Positions 18,701 through 25,344 of a DNA stretch of 39,429 bases are shown here, piece by piece. This DNA comes from CAZMHJ01 sp046350635 (GTDB lineage Bacteria; Patescibacteriota; Saccharimonadia; Saccharimonadales; CAIOMD01): contig JAXLZY010000006.1 in the NCBI GenBank assembly GCA_046350635.1, positions 1-39,429 of the forward strand, read 5' to 3'. The stretch's first letter is position 1. Every line of letters starts with the position of its first letter. The position numbers were made by a program, and so were the translations under genes. The notes beneath the pieces are model-generated. The model searched no databases. It was given only the letters and a program-made list of their open reading frames with translations, and was not told where the DNA came from.

Positions 18701-19582
18701 GGTATTCTTTTTTAAATTTGCACCCGATACCTTAAATGCATATGTAGTCGTTGCATTATTATTTTTTACAATTATATCTTCTTTAAGTGCACCACCCTTA
18801 ACGGTATAGCGCAGATCAACACCACTCCATATATCTTTATACAAAACAACTTGCTTGCCATCTGCGTCTTTGGTAACGAGTGGCTTAACTGATTTTGCGG
18901 CACCAACAGGGAAATAGGCTAATTTTGTATTTCCTGACTCTATGCGAATCATGCCTACTTTATCATCCGATTTAGCAAAACGAGCCTGCCAGTCATTTGC
19001 GGCTAACTTGTAGGTGTCGAGTTTCTGAGTTGCACCCTTTATTAATGCAATTGTCTTGCCAACAATGTTTGTAGAATCAGCCGCATTTGCATCTTCTACT
19101 AAGGTATTATCTATTTTTTCCCATTTACCATTTTTTTGATAGTTAACTCTATCTGGGTAGACTTTGACCTTTTTCTGGCCGTTGCCTAAATCGTACGTTT
19201 CGGTATTCTCTGTTCTGGCAGAAGTAACTTCCTGCTCTTTTGTGGGTGAGCCTTGTTTGTATGACATTGAAGGTGATGGGCCAGTACCTAGCGTGCTACC
19301 CTTCCCGATTGCTCCGGATACTTCGGCTTGCTTTTGCTGTGCAACTGCCAAGGGTTGCGGGTTCTTTTTGCTTGCCGCAAGCGCAGTATTAGTATTGGCG
19401 ACTATCGACAATACAAAAGATGAGACCATGGCGACAACAAAAAACAGCGCCGTGAGACGCTGTTTTTGGGAGTTAACCATTTTTAATGGGCGCACGAATG
19501 CGCCGTTCACCACGTTAAATAGGGATACTTTTAGGATTTTGGCGGTGTTTATTTGGATGCGCTTCAAATGCAAATGTGGCAT
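12770..19582 (-). CDS. Giant secreted YD-repeat (RHS) / PA14 polymorphic toxin
   Basis: A 2270-residue exported protein. Start at 19582 is supported by GGAG 8 nt before ATG. Residues about 40-70 form a signal peptide or anchor (LTALFFVVAMVSSFVLSIV, then ALA-A). Next come a beta-rich region (130-360), a Cys-containing DNRLRE-like domain (365-510) and a fibronectin-like domain (520-620). PA14 domains lie at about 671-810, 817-960 and 1321-1467. About fifteen YD repeats (YDDLGRI, YDDRGRV, YDGGGRL, YDNADRL) make the RHS shell. The shell ends with GRFAQVDPVEGGTDNAYVYV (about 2077-2096). The last 160 residues are distinct: an Ala/Gly-rich hydrophobic stretch (2115-2180), then a basic tip with ARYRPPVLKQTGPRAG, TANFEKR and NAHLRI. 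The tip is the likely toxin; I cannot name its family. The next gene is a candidate immunity gene. Confidence 0.9.
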   Translation of the reverse strand: MPHLHLKRIQINTAKILKVSLFNVVNGAFVRPLKMVNSQKQRLTALFFVVAMVSSFVLSIVANTNTALAASKKNPQPLAVAQQKQAEVSGAIGKGSTLGTGPSPSMSYKQGSPTKEQEVTSARTENTETYDLGNGQKKVKVYPDRVNYQKNGKWEKIDNTLVEDANAADSTNIVGKTIALIKGATQKLDTYKLAANDWQARFAKSDDKVGMIRIESGNTKLAYFPVGAAKSVKPLVTKDADGKQVVLYKDIWSGVDLRYTVKGGALKEDIIVKNNNATTTYAFKVSGANLKKNTDGGFDIEGTEQKLAPLSVTLQTQGPISETRATQEFKNGILTVTLDGNWLRQQNSADFPIIIDPSWRRSPNVGWNYTAYKSDGYVCSSSSCYMNAGYLYNNGWKGWRTVFWVSMPELPGKQILGANLILNKRAGIGTTEGLYTEVSRAACWGYNCIDWNSPRASSWFGSNGNINITALLQKQASIGDTGPTYILNGEERAYTTWKGFDADNSWIEYTMNSGPGMTTPITPADKQVVVTDQPSLQVNPVGDPDGDPVYYYFRIATNSDAETGNVINTGWMQGVTQFTIPEGMLQDGVTYYWHVYTYDGNWQTNPNWIRSFKYDARLGNDSAASFDDGGPVDVNLATGNVVTSTGTHTMSALGGNIGLNLDYNSPYRSKPGLTAEYWNNNSFSGASSVKRTETTLSQNWGLGSPAPGVIPNDNFSAKYKGYFIAPKTGTYQFGVAVDDNINLYLNNEATPAISAGCCNAWNYSAIRTFTEGQIVPVTVLFSEIGGNANFGVRVKIDGADQDILSSWLRTEPKTVTQNNGLMGRYYYSDASRVFPADQMSSFLTRRETNMYYNWASSAPVAYGPSDNFMARYTGYFTAPVTGTYYFGTGSDDGSRIFINGSTSAYMNDWVDSGWNIVYGGAVNLSAGQSIPITAEFYENVGGAAFGLYVKGAVAEQIIPSTWLSTKINPLPNGWQMSVDADGDLAYDYANIQAQSVILYDAEGDQHEYKWNGSTYTPPVNEYGYLTRNSDGTFTLIDSDGRTYTFNSAGQLTSTSTPTDDRKPASLKYKYDGTPARLTVVIDGADPNRTGTLYYSGDSNCATAPSGYDAQAPFNMLCAFKTTDGQITNMFYKNGLLARVVTPGNAATTLGYDDLGRITQQQTATAFDAVAAGVRQDNATVTSQLKYDEVGRASSITLPSTTEAGFRAQHNYNYLNNATQTNEIGEVEPKGYSQRIEYDSLYRTVKNYAKDGNATQQEWDAVKDLLLSSTDATGLKSTTIYDANDLPTDSYGPAPSTWFGVDRRPLATYINQVPHTQTNYDEGMVGAAVSWFNFSNASGGSLVGAPKYHTTGFDPATPDLFWQDTRNRAAPITKDSQFEGYGFTATGTVTVPATGTYALSVNHDDAARLYINDTLVVDQWSNRSGDGIITGNGNIYLEANKPYRFKFDYANANNGLMAFNVLISGNGVNNTSTARWGTMLKPAYSLTTSSKVFDSQTGDTTTKTDYGAQPELAQAKSVTEDVGGLNLTTSYTYEPYQAGSLMRQTSKTMPGGNTYTYLYYGATEARANPCVANSAAVSQAGFAKGKIEPDPDGAGPQSPRTSETVYDATGRGVAIRFNNDAWTCTNYDDRGRVLSTVIPDVNGRTGRTISNNYAVNGNPLVTSTSDSNGSIVVETDLLGRVVSYKDAHSNVTTSAYDNAGHLISRSSPLGSETYGYDDYDRLVSQSLNSVVLATVAYDTYSRISSVAYPTANQQKLGSITRDSLGRVNGLSYTLGDGTTAISDQVNRSVTGDVLSGTEKGLAKSYTYDGGGRLTSATVGSNNYSYGFGTTTTALCSQASANLNAGKNGNRMTQTINGKTTNYCYDNADRLLAGSDPSLAVVDYDDHGNTTAIGTTNSPVRLLYDASDRNTGIEQYANDTGDGIATYYSRDVQNRIIGRYINSITDLTWSAAGDSFYGFTGSGDTPDFIRDNAWNVVEKYVTLPGNVLVTIRPNASDPSAQMTFSLPNIHGDNFATTKSDGSLLSTNVTGPFGELIDGQLAPTNADRGASYSYTGQYQKLSETNFSIPVVQMGARVYLASIGRFAQVDPVEGGTDNAYVYVNDPVNDFDLSGEFAWKKAFAKVALVTSFAAVIPGPIGMAAAAVSAASYAASGDYRQAAIMAGTIALAAVGAGAAGVAFKAARIVKLANSGAKDLGTAGRVTSYVAGKMWTKSVTSNVSRDGLARYRPPVLKQTGPRAGQLTANFEKRISAAKKWNYPNRKINAHLRIKGWF

Positions 19583-19647
19583 TTAGTGGGCTCCAATTGT
19601 TATGTAAATATTCGTCGTTGGTTAACTCCACCAATGACTTAATCCGA

Positions 19648-19675
19648 ATTATAAGCAAAAAATCAGAAAATGCAA
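19648..19675 (-). promoter_or_regulatory. Promoter of the YD-repeat toxin gene
   Basis: -35 TTGCAT (19670-19675), 16-nt spacer, -10 TATAAT (19648-19653). The leader is about 60 nt and contains a small hairpin (TTGGT..ACCAA) before the GGAG ribosome-binding site. Confidence 0.6.
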
Positions 19676-19706
19676 GTAGATTTTTGTCAAATTATATTTC
19701 ACATTT

Positions 19707-19802
19707 CTAGGGGCGAGTGATGTGAGCCATGTAGACCATATACAAAACGCCCGCAATTAAAAGTCCTACAAGTACCAGTGTTCGGCGCCATTCTTGGTTC
19801 AT
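19707..19802 (-). CDS. 31-residue single-span membrane protein coupled to the sortase
   Basis: MNQEWRRTLVLVGLLIAGVL then YMVYMAHITRP and TAG. It has a short charged N-terminus, one membrane span (about residues 8-26) and a short tail. Its ATG overlaps the TGA of the sortase reading frame (ATGA at 19799-19802), the standard sign of translational coupling. No family recognised. By context it may assist or anchor the sortase. Confidence 0.55.
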   Translation of the reverse strand: MNQEWRRTLVLVGLLIAGVLYMVYMAHITRP

Positions 19803-19990
19803 TGCTGACCCCCTTTGGGCTTAGCGACAACTACCAGCCTATCTACCGGATTCCAGAGTGGCGTACACGTGTACAGGGTTAAACGGGTGTCTTTGGCTGG
19901 TGCTTCAACCTCTACTTGTTTTGCTGTTACTACTTTTTTTCTGACACAACATAGTGATAGGTTGTATTACCCCACTTTAGATATATATCA
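19799..19990 (-). pseudogene. Sortase C-terminal half, in two shifted frames
   Basis: Directly after the sortase frame stops at 19991, the next frame reads GDDIYLKWGNTTYHYVVSEKK and stops at 19931-19933 after a run of seven A. The third frame then reads VVTAKQVEVEAPAKDTRLTL, YTCTPLWNPVDRLVVVAKP and ends with TGA at 19799-19801. TLYTC carries the sortase catalytic cysteine and the R of VDRLVVV is the expected catalytic arginine. Removing one G from GGG (19994-19996) and adding one A to the run at 19934-19940 gives one intact sortase of about 206 residues. Confidence 0.8.
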
Positions 19991-20416
19991 TCACCCTATT
20001 TTAATTTTATCGAGATGGTAAAACGGCTGTACGACATTTGGGTTATATGAAAACCGATGCCCTACAATTACTGTGTTACCACCTATGTCAGGAGCGGGTG
20101 TGGCTGGGCGATGCCATAGGCCTTTATCAACCGTCTTTTCGGCTGTCCCTTCAATAACAGGGGCAAGTGCGCCAATAGCTGGTATGTACAGTTGCTGGGC
20201 GGATGTTATGGTATCCGTTGAAGCAATAGCACCAGTTGTTACAGTAGTTGAGCTGGACTGTGCTGCTGTATTTGAGCTAACGAAATTTGGCCTAGGAACA
20301 CTCGCTGGCCCATTAAAAAAATAATCGAGCTGTGGTATGAGAGGTGCAAGCAAAATAAAAACTGCAAGGATTATGACAAACACCGTAAGCATGTCATTGA
20401 AAGACCGGTGTGTCAT
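19991..20416 (-). CDS. Sortase, N-terminal half (frameshifted gene)
   Basis: Sortases are membrane transpeptidases that cut a C-terminal sorting signal and join the protein to the wall or to a pilus subunit. This fragment has an N-terminal membrane span (MLTVFVIILAVFILLAPLI), a Ser/Thr-rich linker, then the start of the sortase barrel (LYIPAIGALAPVIEG) and the catalytic histidine in NTVIVGHRFSYNP. It stops after LDKIKIG; catalytic Cys and Arg are in other frames downstream. GAAGG lies 10 nt before ATG. It starts 26 nt after the surface-protein gene, so that protein is its likely substrate. Confidence 0.85.
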   Translation of the reverse strand: MTHRSFNDMLTVFVIILAVFILLAPLIPQLDYFFNGPASVPRPNFVSSNTAAQSSSTTVTTGAIASTDTITSAQQLYIPAIGALAPVIEGTAEKTVDKGLWHRPATPAPDIGGNTVIVGHRFSYNPNVVQPFYHLDKIKIG

Positions 20417-20442
20417 ATCCTTGCAGCCTTCTTTTTAATTTT

Positions 20443-23400
20443 TTATCGACGGCGACTAACCGCGAATGCTCCACCAAGCATAGTAATAACCAAGATGTAG
20501 CCAAGTGCCGTTAACGAACCAGAGCCTGTGTCTACCAATACTTGAGGTTTTTCAACAGTCGTTGTGTGCGTATCAGTAGAACAAACGGTAACAACATCGT
20601 TCTTTGGCAATTGAATCGCCTCTGATTCAATCTTAAGAATACTAAGCTCTGGATTTACTTCTTCAGATTGAGGTTCTGAGCCACATGTTTTAACGGTATT
20701 CACGATGCTTGTGCCTTCGCTACCCGAAGGAATTGTGTAGTTTGCAGTGTATATCCATGTTTCACTAACATCGAGTTTAGAATCGTTGTTAGTATCACCT
20801 GATTTATATACACCCTTGCCGGCAATATTATCTGCAACAGTAACGCTATCGAGTGGCTCATCGCCAGTGTTAGTTACCGTAAAGGTATACGTTACAACGT
20901 CGCCAACCTTTGCGGTTGCTGGGCCCGTCTTTACAACTTTTATCGAAGGATGTAGCACATCTAGCGTGTGATCATCAGTTGCACAAATGCGTGTGCCGTC
21001 GTTGTCTTCATCATGATGTTCAAAAGAAGAAATTCTTTTATCGCTATTCCAGCTCCACCAGCTATCTGCGTAGTAGGTACCGCAAGCAGTTGCGATATTG
21101 GTAACATCACTAACCTGCGGTGAAGGAATCTTATATGTAGCCGTGCATGACATTGATTCACCCTTGGCCAGTAACGTCTTAGGACATGCAATCGAACCGA
21201 TGACATCATCTGTAAGTACTACGTTTGATAGAGATGTATCACCAGCATTATATACTTCGAAGTAATAGGTCACGACGTCACCCTCATGTGCGGTCGCCGG
21301 GCCACTCTTAAAGACCTCAAGACCTGGATGCTGGTTATCGTTATTTGTGATCGTACAAGTTACATTCTCACCAAGATTTAGGGTTAACTTACCATTTTTA
21401 AGTCTATTTTCGTTACCATTACAACTCCAGTTACCTGCTGTGTAATCAGTCGGGCCTGATTCACTCAGGGTATACGTAACATTTGCTTTCGCTTTAACAT
21501 TTTTAACACCATCTTGGCCGTTGCCACTGATAGTCTTTGCCCAGACATCATCTTCTTCTTCATCATCTTCATTTGCCGGTGTTGCAGTCAGTGTCCAATC
21601 TTTAGGAGAACTTTCACCACTATTATTATTGATAACCACCTTCTTAAGCGTAAGAGTTGGAGCAATTGCGGTATTGGTAATTGTGCACGTTTTAGTGTCA
21701 CCGAGTGAAATTGTGCCTTCACAATCTTTGGAATATTTTACTGCGTAGCCGTCGTGGTTGCCTTCGGTTACTTCATATTTGCCAACATTTAGTCCTGTTG
21801 TTACCCCATCTTTACTGCCAGCAAACTTTGGATTAGTAACCTTGCTACCCTTAACATACATCATAAAGTCACTCGGCTTCGCAGTGCCACCAGTCTTATC
21901 GTTATCAACAATTTTCTTAACTGTTAGCTTTGGTTGTACTGCGGTATTCGTAATTGTACAGGTGTAATCAGCACCAAGAACAAGCGCAAGCGTACTTTCA
22001 ACGGTAGACTTCTCGTTGGTCTTATTGTTAACACAGCTCCAGTCACTTGCCATAAATGCATCTTTTGCCCAAACTTTGCTTGTTTCTGACAGCGTGTACG
22101 AGCCAGCACTAAGAGTATTGCCTGTAGCAGTACCAAGACCAGAAATATCACTATTTCCTGGGCCATTTGCTGCGACAGTCCAGTCGCTTGCCTTAGCATT
22201 AGCGCCATACAAGTTCTCACCCAATTTCTTAATCAATGTTAGCGCAGCAGTATTGTCATCATTCGTAACGGTACAAGTGATGTTTTGCGCAAGATCGAGC
22301 GTTAGCACGAGGGAAGTCTGATAAGTGTTACTGGCAACGACTGCGTCATCACTATTCTTACAAACAATACTTGTTAATGTATATCCACTTGCAGGAGTTT
22401 CTGAAATCGTCACCTTATTTGCTGCACCAGCTTTAACACCAGTGACTGTGTACGGATTTGTTACAGAAACACCACCGCTATTAGAAGCTAAACTGGTGCC
22501 AGTGTAGTTCTGATTTGCAGCCGTCAGAGTAAACGTGTTCGCAAGCTTAGTGCCACCGTTATCATTAATAGCTTTTTTAACCAGTTTAAGGGTAGGAGCG
22601 ATTGCCGTGTTGGTGACAGTACAGGTCTTGGTTTCGCCAAGATTTATCGAACTATCGCAATCCGCAGAGTAAGAATCATTGTAGCCGGTGTGACTACCCT
22701 CGGTTACTTTATACGGACCAACATTAAGACCAGTAGTTGTTCCGTTAGTGCTACCTGCAAACGAAGGATTTATGACACTTGAACCAGAAACGTTCATAGT
22801 AAAGTTAGATGAAACCTTATCACCGCCAGTATTGCCATTATCGACTACTTTTTTAACAGTTAGTTTGGGCTGGATACCCGTATTGGTGGCGGTACAGGTA
22901 TAGTTCTGGCCAAGAGCAATGGCAAGTGGTGCAGTAACGGTTGCAATTGCACCCGTTACGTTATTCTTACATGACCACGAGGCAGTGAAGCCTGATGGGC
23001 CAGATTCACCGAGCGTATAGGTATCTGCTTTAAAGTTTGATCCGCTAGTCGCCTGAGGCGTCCCAGTCTTACCAGAAATATTCGTTGCAGGATTTAACGT
23101 TCCTGTCGCCGTTAGCGTCCATGCAGAAACGTTAACGTTGCTCCCATATGTCTCACCAAGCTTTTTGACGAGAGTCAGCGCGGGCGTGTCGTCATTATTA
23201 GTTACTGTACAGATAGTTGACTGACCATTAACTAACGTAATCGTGCTATTTGGAGAAACCGTCACACCGTTCGTGCATGACCACCCCTGCGATATGTAAC
23301 CACTTGGGCCACCGGTCTCACTAAGAGTATAGGTGTCAGCCTTAAAATTACTACCACTGGTTGCGCCCGCACTACCAGTTGCGCCAGAGAGGTTGGTTGG

Positions 23401-25125
23401 TGATGCAAGCGCACCGGTTGCCTTGAGTGTCCAGTCGGTTGCGTTGGCGGTACCGCCATTATCTTTAATTAAATTCTTGATAAGCGTTAGCGCTGGTGCT
23501 TTATCGTCATTCGTAACAATACAAGTCTTAGTTTCTCCTAGAGCAATAGTGCCAGAACAATCGGTGCCAAGCGACTTAGTGTATGCATTATCAGCATTTT
23601 CGTTAACACTGTATGAACCAGGGTTTAATGTCACCGTTGTGCCGTTTTCATCACCTGCAAAACTAGCATTACTAACATTAGTACCGGTTACATTCATGGT
23701 AAAGTTAGCGGCTACTTTAGAACCACCGTTATCATTTACAACATGCTTTTTCACGATGAGTTTTGGTGCAACATCACTGTTGGTAATTGTACAAGTGGTT
23801 GTTTGGTTGTATGACACAACAACGTTCGTACATGTGTTACCAGTCATTTCGTAACCACCAGTATTTGGGTTAACCTCTGTTACTGTGTATGTACCCGTAG
23901 GTAATGTAACTGACTTAGAGCCATTGTTGCCAGTTGTATTAACAAAAGAATACTGCGTACCATCAACAATAAACGCAAAGTCAGCAGCTTTTTTGGTTCC
24001 ACCATGAGTATTATTAACGACTTTATTAACCGTTAAGGTACCTTTTGTAGCTGTATTAATAAACTTACAAGAAACAATATTATTTGCCGCTATTTGAATA
24101 CCAGTGACTGCATCGCCGTTCTTCGAACCATTCGTGGCAGCACCTGTACAGCTTGCTGAAAGCAACGTGTAGCCTGTTTTTTGAGTCTCATTAACCGAGT
24201 AACCACTGGCAGCTTCAACTTTAACTGCTGGAGTCTTACCAGTCGCGTCAGTCTGAGTTGCTGCCGGATTAGAGCCACCATTAATATCAAACGTCCAACC
24301 AGCACCTGCGAGCGTCTGATCGTTTGTTGTATTTAGGTTACCATCTGCATCGATATATTTAGTTGTTGTGATTGTTCCGCCACAAGTCTGGCTTGCAAAC
24401 GTAGCTAGATTTGTAGCAAGAGTAGAAAAGTTAGAGGTTGTAATTACATCTGACGTAATTACATCGCCAGTATTTGCACTTGGTCCAGATATAGATTTAA
24501 GCCTATCCAGTGAGCTACCGGTAATACCAATACCGAGTGCAAGCATACGTGTACCACCATTTTTAATGGTGTTTGCAGCAATAATGGCCGGGTCAAGATG
24601 AGCATTGGGCTGATTTGTGTCCAACCCGCCAACTGTATTACTTGTCGTTGGGTCACCGTCTGTGGCAAAAATGACTAGATTTGGGTTTGAAGTCCCACTC
24701 GAAAAGGTGCTATTCGCTTTAATAAGCGCATCTTCCCAGTTTGTATAGCCGCTACTTGTCGATACTGAATCAATTGCCGAATTAACTGTCGTAACGTTAC
24801 TTGTAAAATTCTGAAGCACTGTTGCGCTAGTATTGAACTTAGTCACCGAAAACTGCGTTGGAGTTCCACTAAGTGCATTAGTAAAGCTTTTGAGCGCATT
24901 TTTAAAATCTGTCATTTCAGAGCTACTAATGCTTAATGAGTTATCTATAACAATAGCTATATCAAGCCCACACGCCTGCGACAATGCCGGGTTTGCAGCT
25001 GGGGCTGTTGCCGCCGAGGCTATTCCGCCCAGTAGTGTAAGTGGCCCGAATTGGGAAGCCACAAATAATAACGTTAATAAAGCCCACCTGGCCCTATTGA
25101 TAGGGTTATATGCTCGCAGTCGCAT
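20443..25125 (-). CDS. Giant surface adhesin: vWA, ten SpaA-like repeats, two DUF11 domains, sortase signal
   Basis: A 1560-residue exported protein with AAAGGAGG before ATG. It has an N-terminal signal peptide (about residues 12-40, ending AASA/ATAPA). A von Willebrand A domain (about 50-240) has a MIDAS motif DNSLS (DxSxS), plus TNWEDAL and FATDGDP. Ten prealbumin/SpaA-like repeats of about 90-115 residues follow (about 250-1265), each ending in a 'TCTVTN' strand. Two DUF11-type domains follow (HPGLEVFKSGPATAHEGDVV and HPSIKVVKTGPATAKVGDVV). The C-terminus is LVDTG-GSLTALGYILVITMLGG then RRR, a sortase-type tail with V in place of the usual Pro. The adjacent gene is a sortase. Role inferred: wall-anchored adhesin or pilus-like tip for host contact. 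Confidence 0.92.
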   Translation of the reverse strand: MRLRAYNPINRARWALLTLLFVASQFGPLTLLGGIASAATAPAANPALSQACGLDIAIVIDNSLSISSSEMTDFKNALKSFTNALSGTPTQFSVTKFNTSATVLQNFTSNVTTVNSAIDSVSTSSGYTNWEDALIKANSTFSSGTSNPNLVIFATDGDPTTSNTVGGLDTNQPNAHLDPAIIAANTIKNGGTRMLALGIGITGSSLDRLKSISGPSANTGDVITSDVITTSNFSTLATNLATFASQTCGGTITTTKYIDADGNLNTTNDQTLAGAGWTFDINGGSNPAATQTDATGKTPAVKVEAASGYSVNETQKTGYTLLSASCTGAATNGSKNGDAVTGIQIAANNIVSCKFINTATKGTLTVNKVVNNTHGGTKKAADFAFIVDGTQYSFVNTTGNNGSKSVTLPTGTYTVTEVNPNTGGYEMTGNTCTNVVVSYNQTTTCTITNSDVAPKLIVKKHVVNDNGGSKVAANFTMNVTGTNVSNASFAGDENGTTVTLNPGSYSVNENADNAYTKSLGTDCSGTIALGETKTCIVTNDDKAPALTLIKNLIKDNGGTANATDWTLKATGALASPTNLSGATGSAGATSGSNFKADTYTLSETGGPSGYISQGWSCTNGVTVSPNSTITLVNGQSTICTVTNNDDTPALTLVKKLGETYGSNVNVSAWTLTATGTLNPATNISGKTGTPQATSGSNFKADTYTLGESGPSGFTASWSCKNNVTGAIATVTAPLAIALGQNYTCTATNTGIQPKLTVKKVVDNGNTGGDKVSSNFTMNVSGSSVINPSFAGSTNGTTTGLNVGPYKVTEGSHTGYNDSYSADCDSSINLGETKTCTVTNTAIAPTLKLVKKAINDNGGTKLANTFTLTAANQNYTGTSLASNSGGVSVTNPYTVTGVKAGAANKVTISETPASGYTLTSIVCKNSDDAVVASNTYQTSLVLTLDLAQNITCTVTNDDNTAALTLIKKLGENLYGANAKASDWTVAANGPGNSDISGLGTATGNTLSAGSYTLSETSKVWAKDAFMASDWSCVNNKTNEKSTVESTLALVLGADYTCTITNTAVQPKLTVKKIVDNDKTGGTAKPSDFMMYVKGSKVTNPKFAGSKDGVTTGLNVGKYEVTEGNHDGYAVKYSKDCEGTISLGDTKTCTITNTAIAPTLTLKKVVINNNSGESSPKDWTLTATPANEDDEEEDDVWAKTISGNGQDGVKNVKAKANVTYTLSESGPTDYTAGNWSCNGNENRLKNGKLTLNLGENVTCTITNNDNQHPGLEVFKSGPATAHEGDVVTYYFEVYNAGDTSLSNVVLTDDVIGSIACPKTLLAKGESMSCTATYKIPSPQVSDVTNIATACGTYYADSWWSWNSDKRISSFEHHDEDNDGTRICATDDHTLDVLHPSIKVVKTGPATAKVGDVVTYTFTVTNTGDEPLDSVTVADNIAGKGVYKSGDTNNDSKLDVSETWIYTANYTIPSGSEGTSIVNTVKTCGSEPQSEEVNPELSILKIESEAIQLPKNDVVTVCSTDTHTTTVEKPQVLVDTGSGSLTALGYILVITMLGGAFAVSRRR
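20555..21333 (-). other. Two DUF11-type domains in the surface adhesin
   Basis: Two related blocks begin GLEVFKSGPATAHEGDVVTY and SIKVVKTGPATAKVGDVVTY; each continues with an 'NxGDxxLxxVxxxDxxxG' core. They are stalk domains between the SpaA-like repeats and the sorting tail. Confidence 0.8.
21334..24370 (-). repeat. Ten tandem SpaA-like repeats in the surface adhesin
   Basis: Each repeat has a Lys-rich first strand (for example PKLTVKKVV), a 'YxVxE' strand and a final 'CxVTN' strand, plus two cysteines. Sub-types recur in order. Repeats 3, 6 and 9 share the FTMNVxGxxV..FAG core with a DC..TKTC pair, while 4, 5, 8 and 10 share the DWTLxATG core with a WSC..TC pair. This suggests growth by duplication of multi-repeat blocks. 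Confidence 0.85.
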
Positions 25126-25145
25126 AACCGCCTCCTTTAGTTAAA

Positions 25146-25193
25146 CTCAAAAACTAACAAAAATAGGCCTAGCTGGCTTTAGTTTTTTGTTAG
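25146..25193 (-). terminator. Attenuator-like hairpin in the adhesin leader
   Basis: On the reverse strand CTAACAAAAA (upstream) pairs with TTTTTGTTAG (10 bp), with inner GCC/GGC pairing around AGCTA, followed by TTTTTGAG. It lies between the promoter and the ribosome-binding site, so it could stop transcription before the gene. Confidence 0.55.
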
Positions 25194-25286
25194 CTTACTA
25201 TCTGAACCCACACAGAGGTGGTTTCGCCACTTGCTCCAACTATGCCTGGCGACCAATAAAAGCATAGTTTTCAACGCACTCTGATT
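25194..25286 (-). promoter_or_regulatory. Structured 5' leader of the adhesin gene, possible cis-regulator
   Basis: The leader from the predicted start (about 25286) contains AACTATGC..GCATAGTT (8-bp stem). It also has two mutually exclusive hairpins sharing the same CCACC bases: GTGG-CGAAA-CCAC, and AACC..GGTT closing over ACCTCTGTGT. It leads into the attenuator-like hairpin. I could not match it to a riboswitch class I know. Confidence 0.4.
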
Positions 25287-25292
25287 TAACTA

Positions 25293-25320
25293 AATATATA
25301 CTACTTTTTTATTATTGCAA
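25293..25320 (-). promoter_or_regulatory. Promoter of the surface adhesin gene
   Basis: -35 TTGCAA (25315-25320), 16-nt spacer, -10 TATATT (25293-25298). This gives a leader of about 160 nt. Confidence 0.6.
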
Positions 25321-25344
25321 TAATTATTACTAAAACTAAGCGAC

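Noticed and set aside
20747..25144. Open frames opposite the adhesin repeats, up to 173 codons
   Set aside because: They recur with the repeats of the sense gene and show no domain or start signal of their own.
25154..25193. CTAAC..GTTAG hairpin as an integron attC site
   Set aside because: No integrase, no cassette array and no attC core; the U-rich tail fits an attenuator better.
25194..25286. Adhesin leader as a c-di-GMP or fluoride riboswitch
   Set aside because: The conserved core sequences of these classes as I know them are not present.
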